From contig CACMFH010000001.1 in NCBI GenBank assembly GCA_902612915.1, positions 62,001 to 126,000 on the forward strand: a DNA stretch of 64,000 nucleotides. The letters are read 5' to 3'. Made by a program: the position numbers and the translations under genes. The notes beneath the pieces were generated by a model. The model had not been told where the DNA came from and made no database searches. It saw only the letters and a program-made list of their open reading frames with translations. The stretch's first letter is position 1; each line of letters opens with the position of its first letter. The DNA comes from an uncultured SAR86 cluster bacterium (GTDB lineage: Bacteria > Pseudomonadota > Gammaproteobacteria > Magnimaribacterales > D2472). This document shows positions 26,124 through 34,701 of this stretch, one piece after another.

Positions 26124-27496
26124 GCAAAGAAAAGCCTGAAAATTTTACTTATGAAAATAATATGTTTAGTTATGAATTTCGTAACAACGAATTTTCAAAA
26201 GACCTTTATAAAGATTTTGAACTTAAATCAATAAAGCTTGGCCTAAATTCAAAGATAGATGATTTATTAAGCGGCAAAATTGTTAACCCAACTGAAAATC
26301 TAGCTGCATTTCATCCTAAATATAGAAAAAACAAAGGATTTATTAATGAATTAACAAAATCAAATATTGGTTTTGCTCCAGATAGAGACTGTTTAATAGA
26401 TGAAGCATTAAATAACTTTGCATATGAGGTTGCAAAATCTAATGCTGAAAATATTGTTTCTTTAGGCATTGGTGGATCTCATGAAGGACCAAAACTATTA
26501 ATTGAAAGCCTCGGTCATAGTGAGATACTTTCCTCATATAAGCATTATTTTATAACTGGTTCAGATAGAATTGAGTTGGGTGAAAAACTTAAAAAACTAG
26601 ATCCAAAAAAAACTGTTTTTATAGTCTCCTCTAAATCATTTACAACAGATGAAACAATTGCGAGCCTAAAAGATGCAATTCATTGGTCAGGAGATATGAA
26701 TAAATTTATTGCAATAACAGCAAATAAGAATGAAGCTCAAAAATTTAATTTCAAGCATATAACTGAATTTGATGCAGAACTTGGTGGGAGATATTCTATA
26801 TGGTCTAGAATATCTTTTGCAGCTGCTTTTTTTGCTATGCCAGCTAACCATGAAAATACTTTTGATAATTTTTGTTTAGGTGGCTCAATTGCAGATAGTT
26901 ATATTTCTGGTGATAAAGATTATCAAAAATTTGTAAAGATGTTAGCCTTTTCAGATATTTGGTTTCACAATGTCAAAGATAAAAATACTAGAGTAATCTT
27001 ATCCTATGACTGGAAGATTAGATCTCTGCCTAATTATTTTCAACAACTTGAAATGGAATCTCTTGGAAAAAGACCCAATGAAGATTCTGAATTAAATAAA
27101 ACTGGTCAAATTATCTTTGGAGGATATGGTCCAACAGCACAACACTCATATTTTCAATTACTACATCAAGGGACTCAAAATATTTGCGCAGATATAATTT
27201 TAAATTCACAAAATAAATATGATTGCCTAGCTTATTCTCAAGGCATAACTCAAGCAAGGCTTCTATCAGAGGGAGCTAAAAATCTTCTAAAAGATGAAGA
27301 AATTATCAATGGCAATGTTCCTGTTAATCTTTTTATTTTTGATGGTATTGATGCAAAAAAACTAGGATTCCTAATTGCAACTTGGGAATATAGAGTTTTT
27401 ATAACCTCAGTAATGCTGCAAATAAATCCTTTTGATCAGTTTGGTGTAAATGCTGGCAAGATTTATACTAAGAAATATTTAGCTGATAAAGATTAA
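26120..27496 (+). CDS. pgi: Glucose-6-phosphate isomerase
   Basis: A 458-residue phosphoglucose isomerase interconverting glucose 6-phosphate and fructose 6-phosphate. Signatures are IVSLGIGGSHEGPKLLIE (about residues 113-130), FIVSSKSFTTDETIASL (about 171-187), GGRYSIWSRISFAAA with the catalytic Arg, GPTAQHSYFQLLHQGTQ (where homologues have G-T-N-G-Q-H-S) and a C-terminal FDQFGVNAGK. It is about 90 residues shorter than E. coli Pgi (549), mostly at the N-terminus, and the signature loops diverge slightly. It supplies fructose 6-phosphate, the precursor of GDP-mannose used by the cluster at 31-49 kb. Confidence 0.92.
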   Translation: MSKEKPENFTYENNMFSYEFRNNEFSKDLYKDFELKSIKLGLNSKIDDLLSGKIVNPTENLAAFHPKYRKNKGFINELTKSNIGFAPDRDCLIDEALNNFAYEVAKSNAENIVSLGIGGSHEGPKLLIESLGHSEILSSYKHYFITGSDRIELGEKLKKLDPKKTVFIVSSKSFTTDETIASLKDAIHWSGDMNKFIAITANKNEAQKFNFKHITEFDAELGGRYSIWSRISFAAAFFAMPANHENTFDNFCLGGSIADSYISGDKDYQKFVKMLAFSDIWFHNVKDKNTRVILSYDWKIRSLPNYFQQLEMESLGKRPNEDSELNKTGQIIFGGYGPTAQHSYFQLLHQGTQNICADIILNSQNKYDCLAYSQGITQARLLSEGAKNLLKDEEIINGNVPVNLFIFDGIDAKKLGFLIATWEYRVFITSVMLQINPFDQFGVNAGKIYTKKYLADKD

Positions 27497-27516
27497 AAGC
27501 AAAAATACTTTTCGTT

Positions 27517-29301
27517 ATGTCTATTAATTTAAAGAAAGTACCTAATACGCCTGGAGTTTACAAATTTTTCAGTAATCATGAAATTATTTATATTGGAAAA
27601 GCAAAAGACCTAAAAAAAAGAGTCTCATCTTACTTTGGAAAATCTTTCAAAGACAGAAAGACTTCACAGATTAAATTTCTTGCTGACAAAGTAGAAACTT
27701 TTACGACAAAAAATGAGGTTGAAGCATTGTTACTTGAGCAAATGCTTATCAAAGAAAATAAACCAAAATTTAATATTCTTTTAAGAGATGATAAGACTTA
27801 TCCCTATATATACTTCTCCTCAGATCATGATTTCCCAGGCGTTTATTTAAAGAGAACCAAAAAAGCAGTTGATAGAAATTACTTTGGACCATTTGTAAGC
27901 TCTGATGCTGTCAAAAAATCAATTAAAGAGATTCAAAAAATATATAAGGTGAGAAATTGTAGTGATACTACCTTTGCTAAGAGAACAAGACCATGCATTG
28001 AATATCAAATGAAAAGATGTTCTGCTCCTTGTGTAAATCACATAAAAAAGGTTGATTACTATGAGGATATAGTTAGTGCAAAGTCTTTTATTTCTTCCTC
28101 TGATACTAAAACTATCCAAAGATTGACTAAAGATATTGATGCTGCCGTTACTAAATTAGACTTTGAAAAAGCTGCTGAAATAAGAGATCGTTTAAAGAGG
28201 TTAAATTTACTAAGAGAGGAGCAATCAGTTGTTACATTAGCTACAAATGTAGATATTTTTTCTGTGCATTCTGAATTAACTTATCTTGGCATATCAATTA
28301 TTGTTGTAAGAAACGGAAAAATAAGAGGCACTAAGACTCATCTAATAAAACAGGCTCATTTTGAAAATATTGAAGATGTTTACCAAAGTGCCATTGTAAA
28401 CTTTTATGACTATCAGACAGATATCCCAAAAAAGATTTTATGTACAAACTCTCTAGAAAATAATAAATTGCTTGAGGACATGTTTACTACAAAACATCAA
28501 AAAAAAGTAAAAATTATTCACACACCAAATAAATCCATTAGACCTATTTTCAATTTATGCAAACTCAACGCAAAACAGGTCATAAAAAATCATATTAGCA
28601 AAGAGGATAAATACACATTTGCATTAAATGAACTAAGTGGATATCTTGGCAAAAAAGAAATTAATAAAATTGAAGCATATGATGTTAGTCATTTATCAGG
28701 TGAAAATGGAGTAGCTTCTTGTATTGTTTTCACAAAGACTGGATCAGAAAAGACAAGTTATAGACTGTTTAATATACCAAATGCTTTATCTGGAAATGAT
28801 GTTGGCTCACTTAAGCATGTCTTAGAGAGAAGAATTAAATATTTTGATGATCCTGAAACAAAACCGGATCTGTTATTAATTGATGGAGGTAAAACTCAAT
28901 TAAAATATATAAACGAGGTGTTGGAACTGTCAAATCATAAAGATCTTAAGGCAATATCTATTGTAAAAGGAAATAAACGAATCAGGGCTACTGAGACCAT
29001 CATTAGTAAAGATGGAATATTGGAACTTGATAAAAATTCAAAAGCTTTCTTAATTTTGCAAGAGATGCGAGATGAGTCGCACAGATTTGCTATCCAAGCT
29101 CAAAGAAAGAAAAAACGAAAGACTATAGTTAAATCGGAATTAGATTCTATTGATGGAGTAGGCAAAATTATTAAAAAAAGATTACTATCTAAATTCCTTA
29201 CTGTAGATAATATAAAAAATGCAGACGTAAGTGATTTAGTGACTGTTCATGGTATAAATGAGAAAATGGCATTGAAAATTATAAATAAATTCAAGAAATG
29301 A
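27517..29301 (+). CDS. uvrC: Excinuclease ABC subunit C
   Basis: A 594-residue UvrC, which makes both incisions in nucleotide excision repair. Domains in order: GIY-YIG nuclease (residues ~10-90, NTPGVYKFFSNHEIIYIGKA), Cys cluster region around RTRPCIEYQMKRCSAPC, UVR domain binding UvrB (about 200-235, DAAVTKLDFEKAAEIRDR), RNase H-like nuclease (from about 375, IEAYDVSHLSGENGVASC; LLLIDGGKTQLK) and tandem helix-hairpin-helix at the end (LDSIDGVGKIIKKRLLSKF). It overlaps pgsA by 4 bases, as in the conserved uvrC-pgsA pair. Confidence 0.96.
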   Translation: MSINLKKVPNTPGVYKFFSNHEIIYIGKAKDLKKRVSSYFGKSFKDRKTSQIKFLADKVETFTTKNEVEALLLEQMLIKENKPKFNILLRDDKTYPYIYFSSDHDFPGVYLKRTKKAVDRNYFGPFVSSDAVKKSIKEIQKIYKVRNCSDTTFAKRTRPCIEYQMKRCSAPCVNHIKKVDYYEDIVSAKSFISSSDTKTIQRLTKDIDAAVTKLDFEKAAEIRDRLKRLNLLREEQSVVTLATNVDIFSVHSELTYLGISIIVVRNGKIRGTKTHLIKQAHFENIEDVYQSAIVNFYDYQTDIPKKILCTNSLENNKLLEDMFTTKHQKKVKIIHTPNKSIRPIFNLCKLNAKQVIKNHISKEDKYTFALNELSGYLGKKEINKIEAYDVSHLSGENGVASCIVFTKTGSEKTSYRLFNIPNALSGNDVGSLKHVLERRIKYFDDPETKPDLLLIDGGKTQLKYINEVLELSNHKDLKAISIVKGNKRIRATETIISKDGILELDKNSKAFLILQEMRDESHRFAIQAQRKKKRKTIVKSELDSIDGVGKIIKKRLLSKFLTVDNIKNADVSDLVTVHGINEKMALKIINKFKK

Positions 29302-29834
29302 CAAAATTTATCAATTTTATAACCATAATAAGAATTCTTTTAGCTCCTGTAATTTTCTTATTTTTAATTTTTAATAATTACATTTTATGTTTAATACTTT
29401 TTTTATTAGCTGGCTTGTCAGATTTTTTTGATGGATATCTAGCAAGAAAATATAATTCAGAATCTGAACTCGGTGAGATTCTTGATCCCATTGCTGACAA
29501 AATTCTAATAGTTTCTATGTTTTTTGGACTTGCAGTAAACTTTTCAAGTTATTTAATAGGTTTTATTGGGTCAATAATTGTTGCAAGAGAAATTTGGGTA
29601 AGTGCTTTAAGAGACTATAATGCTCGAAATAATTCAACTAGTGCAACAAAAGTAATGTTCATTGGAAAAATTAAAACAGCCACACAGATATTTACTATAA
29701 CAATTTATTTAGTTGGACTTGCATTAAATAAAATGCTTTTAATTGTTATTGCTGATATATTTTTGATTATTTCTTTATTAGTTACTCTTTATTCTGGCTA
29801 CATATATACAGTTAATACATTTAAAAAAATATAA
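29298..29834 (+). CDS. pgsA: CDP-diacylglycerol-glycerol-3-phosphate 3-phosphatidyltransferase
   Basis: A 178-residue membrane enzyme making phosphatidylglycerol phosphate from CDP-diacylglycerol and glycerol 3-phosphate. The CDP-alcohol phosphatidyltransferase motif DG-x2-AR-x8-G-x3-D-x3-D is intact around residues 45-67 (FFDGYLARKYNS, then LGEILDPIADK). About five to six hydrophobic helices are visible. Following uvrC and preceding tRNA-Cys and tRNA-Leu, it sits in the same context as in E. coli (uvrC-pgsA-glyW-cysT-leuZ), except that tRNA-Gly is missing and a dehydrogenase gene intervenes. Confidence 0.94.
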   Translation: MTKFINFITIIRILLAPVIFLFLIFNNYILCLILFLLAGLSDFFDGYLARKYNSESELGEILDPIADKILIVSMFFGLAVNFSSYLIGFIGSIIVAREIWVSALRDYNARNNSTSATKVMFIGKIKTATQIFTITIYLVGLALNKMLLIVIADIFLIISLLVTLYSGYIYTVNTFKKI

Positions 29835-30685
29835 TGAAAGTTGCAATCATAGGTTATGGATTTGTGGGAAAGGCTATTGAAAATGCATTACATGATTCCG
29901 TGGAATTGTATTTGGTTGATCCAATTTTAAAAACTAAAGTTGCTGACTTGAGTAATTTTATGCCCCAAATAATTTTTGTTTGCGTCCCCACGCCTATGAA
30001 TGATGATGGTTCTCAAAACTCCGAAATTATAAATTCTGTTATTCACGAGATAAATGAACTTTCATTAGAATCAAAGATTGTTATAAAAAGCACTGTCCTT
30101 CCTGATGTTATTTTAGAAATAGAAAAGATAGTTCCAAAAGTTGTTTATAATCCTGAATTTTTGAGAGAGAAACATGCATTTGAAGATTTCATAGAATCTG
30201 AAATCGTTATTTTTGGTGGCGAAAAAGATACATCCATTGAAATTGGAAATTTTTACAAAAATCATACAAGATGCAAATGTAATGAATTTCAATTTACTGA
30301 TCTTGTAACCGCGTCATTAGTTAAATACTCAATAAATACCTTTTTAGCAACCAAAGTAGTTTTCTTTAATGAAATATTTAACATTTTTAGGGAATTATCT
30401 AGAGACGATAAATGGGATGAATTTATCAGCATAATTTCTAAAGATGAAAGAATAGGTTCATCACATATGTCAGTTCCAGGACACGATGGAAGATATGGAT
30501 TTGGGGGAGCATGCTTGCCAAAAGATACTTTAGCTTTATTAAAATACTCAAAAGGAATAAATCAACAACTATCTTTATTGAAGAAATCTGTTGAAATAAA
30601 TAATAATATTCGATCAAAGTATCAAAAAAAAACTCAGAGAGAATATGATCAAAATGTTGAATTTAAGATTGGCAACAAAGATTAA
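29834..30685 (+). CDS. Short UDP-glucose/GDP-mannose dehydrogenase family protein
   Basis: A 283-residue member of the nucleotide-sugar dehydrogenase family that oxidises UDP-glucose (or a related sugar nucleotide) to the uronic acid. The NAD motif GYGFVGKA is at residues 7-14, the family segment VYNPEFLREKHAFEDF at about 104-119, and the catalytic Cys is Cys227 in GFGGACLPKDT. UDP-glucose dehydrogenases are normally ~390-450 residues with a C-terminal UDP-binding domain; here the protein ends soon after the central helix. Its start shares one base with the pgsA stop. It is probably functionally linked to the polysaccharide cluster beyond the tRNAs. Substrate not provable. Confidence 0.8.
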   Translation: MKVAIIGYGFVGKAIENALHDSVELYLVDPILKTKVADLSNFMPQIIFVCVPTPMNDDGSQNSEIINSVIHEINELSLESKIVIKSTVLPDVILEIEKIVPKVVYNPEFLREKHAFEDFIESEIVIFGGEKDTSIEIGNFYKNHTRCKCNEFQFTDLVTASLVKYSINTFLATKVVFFNEIFNIFRELSRDDKWDEFISIISKDERIGSSHMSVPGHDGRYGFGGACLPKDTLALLKYSKGINQQLSLLKKSVEINNNIRSKYQKKTQREYDQNVEFKIGNKD

Positions 30686-30734
30686 TTTCCACTTTTTAAT
30701 CAAGGCATATACAATTGCACAGTTGTAAATTATT

Positions 30735-30808
30735 GGCTGGATGGCAGAGTGGTTATGCAGCGGCCTGCAAAGCCGTTTACGCCGGTTCGATTCCGGCTTC
30801 AGCCTCCA
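30735..30808 (+). tRNA. tRNA-Cys (anticodon GCA)
   Basis: A 74-base cloverleaf including the encoded CCA. The acceptor stem pairs GGCTGGA with TTCAGCC, the anticodon stem GCGGC/GCCGT encloses the loop CTGCAAA with anticodon GCA, and the T-arm holds GGTTCGATTCC. It lies 49 bases after the dehydrogenase gene and 27 before tRNA-Leu. Confidence 0.95.
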
Positions 30809-30835
30809 TCTAAAAACTAGTATAATTATATGAAT

Positions 30836-30922
30836 GCCCGGGTGGTGGAATTGGTAGACACAAGGGACTTAAAATCCCTCGCTAGCAATAGCGTGCCGGT
30901 TCAAGTCCGGCTCCGGGTACCA
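30836..30922 (+). tRNA. tRNA-Leu (anticodon UAA)
   Basis: An 87-base class II tRNA with encoded CCA. The acceptor stem starts GCCCGGG, the anticodon loop CTTAAAA carries TAA, the long variable arm is CGCTAGCAATAGCG and the T-arm GGTTCAAGTCC. E. coli leuZ has the same anticodon and the same neighbour (tRNA-Cys). It marks the left border of the polysaccharide cluster. Confidence 0.95.
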
Positions 30923-30933
30923 TCTTCATAAAA

Positions 30934-32262
30934 ATGTTGAATAACAACATGAGTACTTTGCCAAAAAAAAGAAATAAGTTTATAGCATATGCCGCTATTG
31001 CAAACTTTTTTAGCAAAATTGCCTCTATGTTGGTAATAATTTTAGGAGTTTCATTCACTCTAAACTATCTATCATCCGAAAAATTTGGAATATGGATGAC
31101 TATATCAAGCTTGATAGGACTTTTATCTTTCTTAGATTTGGGTATTGGGAATGCGCTCACTAATACTGTATCTAAATCATTTAGCACCAACAATAGAAAT
31201 GATATAAAAGATGCTGTCACAGGTGGACTTTTTATACTATTTTTTGTTGCTATCTTTGTTTTTGTTTTCTTAACTATTCTTTTAAAGTTATTACCAATTG
31301 ATCAACTATTTAAAACTCAAAATGAATTAGATCAAATTATTTTAACCTCTCTTGAAATGTTTGTAGCCTGCTTTTCAATAACAATTTTCTCAAATGGCAT
31401 TCAAAGGATCTTTCATGGAATGCAATTGGGTTTTCTTGTGCATATAATGCTAACAATTGGTTCCATAATATCTTTAGTTCTTTTGTATTATTTTTCAACC
31501 TTAAAGGTGGAAATAAATCTGCTAGTTTTTGCATCAATGATTGGAAATATTCTTGCAAGTATTCCACTTTTAATCATTTTAATTTCAAAAGACTTATTTT
31601 GTTTTAGAGGCGTATTGTTTAGCATAAATTCACAATACAAAAACATAATAAATTTAGGTGGAGCGTTTTTTTTGATACAAATTGGAACAATAATACTGAT
31701 CGGAGCAGATAGTTTAATAATATCTTCAACCATTGGCGTTTCAGGTGTTGCAATCTTTGCAATTACACAGAGGCTTTTTTTGTTTGCATCACAACCAATG
31801 CAATTGGTAAATGTTCATTTATGGCCAGCATTTGCTGATGCAAATAATAGGCAAGATAAAGATTACATAAGAAAGACACTAAAAATTAGTATTATGTTGA
31901 CATTATTTATAACAACATTGATTTCTATAATTATTGTTATTTTCAGTAACCAATTGATATCTATATGGACATCAGAAAAAATTGAGGTCCCTATTGAGTT
32001 TATTTACATATTTGCACTTTGGATTATAATTGAATCAGTCTCTCAACCTATTGCTATGTTTATGAATTCATGCGGAATTATGAAGCCTCAAATTTTCGGA
32101 ATAATCTCTTTAATCATAATATGTTTACCATTAAAAATATATTTAGCGAGCAATTTTGGTATTTTTGAAATGGTTGCAGCATATACTATTTTCTTTTCCA
32201 TAAACATTGTATTTTGGTATGGATTTATTTTTAGAAGTTACATACTTAAATACCTTTATTAA
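30934..32262 (+). CDS. wzx: O-antigen flippase (Wzx family, MATE/polysaccharide transporter fold)
   Basis: A 442-residue integral membrane protein with about 12 predicted helices, matching Wzx-type exporters that flip undecaprenyl-linked oligosaccharide repeat units to the periplasm. Recognisable are the N-terminal LNYLSSEKFGIWMTISSLIG and FLDLGIGNALTN segments typical of this family. It starts 11 bases after tRNA-Leu. A second ATG at 30949 (MSTLPKK) is an alternative start. The nearby Wzy candidate, Wzz and a distant WecA complete a Wzx/Wzy pathway. Confidence 0.85.
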   Translation: MLNNNMSTLPKKRNKFIAYAAIANFFSKIASMLVIILGVSFTLNYLSSEKFGIWMTISSLIGLLSFLDLGIGNALTNTVSKSFSTNNRNDIKDAVTGGLFILFFVAIFVFVFLTILLKLLPIDQLFKTQNELDQIILTSLEMFVACFSITIFSNGIQRIFHGMQLGFLVHIMLTIGSIISLVLLYYFSTLKVEINLLVFASMIGNILASIPLLIILISKDLFCFRGVLFSINSQYKNIINLGGAFFLIQIGTIILIGADSLIISSTIGVSGVAIFAITQRLFLFASQPMQLVNVHLWPAFADANNRQDKDYIRKTLKISIMLTLFITTLISIIIVIFSNQLISIWTSEKIEVPIEFIYIFALWIIIESVSQPIAMFMNSCGIMKPQIFGIISLIIICLPLKIYLASNFGIFEMVAAYTIFFSINIVFWYGFIFRSYILKYLY

Positions 32263-32267
32263 AAAAA

Positions 32268-33353
32268 ATGGAATTTATACCAATATATCAACCCACAATT
32301 GATGATGCAGAAAAGAAAAATGTTCTTGAATGTATTGAATCTACATGGATTTCATCAAAAGGAAAATTTGTAGATAAGTTTGAAAAAGATTTTTCAAAAA
32401 AAACTAATATTAAAAATTCTTTAACTGTATCAAATGGAACTGTTGCTCTTCATTTAGCTCTTTTAGCTTTGGACATTAAGAAAGGTGATGAAGTTATAGT
32501 TCCAAGTTTTACATACATTGCTTCTGTAAATTGCATTTCATATACTGGCGCAAAACCAGTTTTTGCTGACTCTTTAAGATCATCGTGGCAGATCGATCCA
32601 GATAGCATTAGAAAAAAAATCACTTCAAAAACAAAAGCAATTCTTCCAGTACACTTATATGGACATCCTTGTGACATGGAGCAAATTATGAAAATTGCAG
32701 ATGAATATAATTTGTTTGTTATTGAGGATTGTGCTGAAGCATTTGGATCAAAATATGATTCTATTCATGTTGGAAACTTTGGTGATATATCTACATTTAG
32801 TTTCTTTGGAAATAAAACTATTACTACCGGTGAGGGTGGTATGGTTTCAACAAATAACGATGAATTACATGAAAAAGCAAGACATTTAAAAGGACAAGGA
32901 CTTGCTACTAACAGAGAATATTGGCATGACATCATTGGTTATAACTATCGTATGACAAACATTTGCGCCGCAATTGGTGTTGCTCAATTAGAAAAATCTG
33001 ATGAACTAATCAAAAAAAAACTTGATATCGTCAAGAGATATAAAACTTTTTTAAAAGACACTCCTCTTGAATTTCAAAAAGATGAGCCAAATGTCTTCAA
33101 TACGTATTGGATATTTTCAATACTTACGAATTCAGAAAATGAGAGAGATAACTTAAGAGATTATTTGAAGAAAAATAATATTGAAACGCGACCAACTTTT
33201 TTTCCTGTTCATACCATGCCGATGTATTATGAAAATGAAAAACTACCAATTGCTCAAGAAATAGCCTCAAGAGGTATAAATTTACCAAGTTATCCAGATT
33301 TAACTGATGAACAAATAATATATATAACTAAAAAAATAAAAGAGTTTTATTAA
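32268..33353 (+). CDS. GDP-perosamine synthase-like aminotransferase (DegT/DnrJ/EryC1)
   Basis: A 361-residue PLP sugar aminotransferase. The N-terminus IPIYQPTIDDAEKKNVLECI, STWISSKGKFVDKFE and GDEVIVPSFTYIASVN, plus PVHLYGHPCDMEQI, closely resemble GDP-perosamine synthases (Per/RfbE), which transfer the amino group of glutamate to GDP-4-keto-6-deoxymannose. The PLP lysine is Lys183 in FFGNKTITTGEGG. Gmd at 45.5 kb and ManC at 39.7 kb would supply the substrate. Other C4 sugar aminotransferases are possible. Starts 5 bases after wzx. Confidence 0.8.
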   Translation: MEFIPIYQPTIDDAEKKNVLECIESTWISSKGKFVDKFEKDFSKKTNIKNSLTVSNGTVALHLALLALDIKKGDEVIVPSFTYIASVNCISYTGAKPVFADSLRSSWQIDPDSIRKKITSKTKAILPVHLYGHPCDMEQIMKIADEYNLFVIEDCAEAFGSKYDSIHVGNFGDISTFSFFGNKTITTGEGGMVSTNNDELHEKARHLKGQGLATNREYWHDIIGYNYRMTNICAAIGVAQLEKSDELIKKKLDIVKRYKTFLKDTPLEFQKDEPNVFNTYWIFSILTNSENERDNLRDYLKKNNIETRPTFFPVHTMPMYYENEKLPIAQEIASRGINLPSYPDLTDEQIIYITKKIKEFY

Positions 33354-33364
33354 TATTAAATATT

Positions 33365-33931
33365 ATGTTTTATACAAAGGATGAGTTATTAGAAAAAGGA
33401 TTTTTATCAGTTGGAAATAATACCAAGGTGAGCAAGCTTGCGAGTCTATATTTATCTGAAGGTTCTTCAATAGGCTCAAACGTTAGAATTGATGATTTCA
33501 CAATTATCAAAGGCAATATAGAGATTGAAAATAATGTTCATATAAGTTCATTTTGTTCCTTAAATGGAACTGGCTCAAAAATTACTCTTAGAAATTATGT
33601 TGGTATTTCAACCCACTGTGGGCTTTTTACTGCTATAGAAGACTTTATTAAGCCTACACTAATGTCTCCTGCAATAAATAAAGAATTTTCAAAAATTAGT
33701 CGTCAAAGTGAAATTTTTTTTGATGAAGCATCCAAGGTAGGAAGTAATTGTACTTTTTTACCGGGAGTCAATATCGGATACGGAGCTTCAATAGGAGCAA
33801 ATTCAGTTATATTTGAAAACATTGAAGATGGAGCTATCGTAGGTCCAAAACATAGAGGAATAAAGATATATGGCTTCAGAGATTTAGAAGAAATAAAACA
33901 AATGCAATCAAATTATGAAAAAAACAACTAA
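33365..33931 (+). CDS. Left-handed beta-helix (hexapeptide) acyltransferase
   Basis: A 188-residue protein with repeated hexapeptide turns (GSSIGSNVRIDDFTII, IEIENNVHIS, SKVGSNCTFLPGVNIGYGAS, IGANSVIFENI), the fold of acetyl- or acyl-CoA/ACP-dependent O- and N-acyltransferases. It ends with a divergent tail rather than the usual G-V-P-A-K sequence (GAIVGPKHRGIKI instead). It follows the perosamine-synthase-like gene, so amino-sugar N-acylation is a fair guess, and a carrier-protein cassette starts about 800 bases downstream. O-acetylation of the glycan is the alternative. Confidence 0.75.
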   Translation: MFYTKDELLEKGFLSVGNNTKVSKLASLYLSEGSSIGSNVRIDDFTIIKGNIEIENNVHISSFCSLNGTGSKITLRNYVGISTHCGLFTAIEDFIKPTLMSPAINKEFSKISRQSEIFFDEASKVGSNCTFLPGVNIGYGASIGANSVIFENIEDGAIVGPKHRGIKIYGFRDLEEIKQMQSNYEKNN

Positions 33932-34640
33932 AGAATATATTTTTGAAAATAAAGATCTTGGCAAATATGAATTTACATTAGATACATCTACATTTGAGCC
34001 AACCCAAACAACTGTCTCAATAATTCATTCTTCATTACCACTAATTAATTGCGATTCTAAAATATTAGATTTAGGTTGTGGATGTGGAATTGTTTCAATA
34101 ATTCTTTCGAAATTGATAAAAAAAAATCTACATTTTTTTGCATCGGACATAAGTGAATCTGTTGAAGAAATCGTTCAAAAAAATGCAATGAGACATAATG
34201 TAAACATTGTAGTAAAAAGGAGCAATATTTTCGAAGCTTGGAGCAATCAAAAATTTGATTTAATAATTAATGATATATCAGGAGTTTCTGATAAAGTAGC
34301 TGAAATTTCTCCGTGGTTCAATAATATTGCTTGTGAAACTGGTCCTGGAGGTGATATTTTAGTCAAGAGGGTTATTAATGAGTCAACTAAACATCTTAAA
34401 AAAGGTGGAAAGTTGGTTTTTCCAATTATTTCTTTTTCCAATGAAGATGAAATCATTGATAGTGCTAGTAAAGTATTTAGCAGTGTTAAATTATTAAGAA
34501 AGGATTTTTGGCCAACACCAAAGGAAATGCATGATCATCTTCCATTGTTAAATACTTTAAAGCAAAGTGGATTAATTTCATTTGAAGAAAAATTTGGGAC
34601 AATTATTGGCCATACTTCAGTATTTGAAGCAAGTTTATAG
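33915..34640 (+). CDS. Class I SAM-dependent methyltransferase
   Basis: A 241-residue Rossmann-fold methyltransferase of the HemK/PrmC/RsmC kind. Motif I is KILDLGCGCGIVSIILSKL (about residues 48-66), motif II FASDIS near 76-81. Where N-methylating members have N-P-P-Y/F after a beta strand, this protein has LIINDISG (about 113-120), so the usual glutamine/adenine N-methyltransferase signature is lost and the substrate may be different, for example a sugar or protein in the cluster. It overlaps the acyltransferase gene by 17 bases. Confidence 0.65.
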   Translation: MKKTTKEYIFENKDLGKYEFTLDTSTFEPTQTTVSIIHSSLPLINCDSKILDLGCGCGIVSIILSKLIKKNLHFFASDISESVEEIVQKNAMRHNVNIVVKRSNIFEAWSNQKFDLIINDISGVSDKVAEISPWFNNIACETGPGGDILVKRVINESTKHLKKGGKLVFPIISFSNEDEIIDSASKVFSSVKLLRKDFWPTPKEMHDHLPLLNTLKQSGLISFEEKFGTIIGHTSVFEASL

Positions 34641-34701
34641 ATAAGCTTGTCATTTTTTTGACATGCTTTTCAGTTTAATTGTTTAGTGTATAATTTCCAA
34701 C
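34641..34701 (+). promoter_or_regulatory. Possible promoter before the PhyH-ACP-KAS III-SDR cassette
   Basis: A 61-base gap, one of the few inside the cluster, with a consensus -10 TATAAT at 34689-34694. The TTGACA at 34658-34663 is 25 bases away, too far for a normal sigma-70 pair, so the -35 is unclear. Transcription from this -10 would begin at about 34701, at the ATG (34702), and no SD is visible, so a leaderless mRNA is possible. An imperfect inverted repeat (GCTTGTCA...TGACATGC) spans about 34644-34666. Confidence 0.35.
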
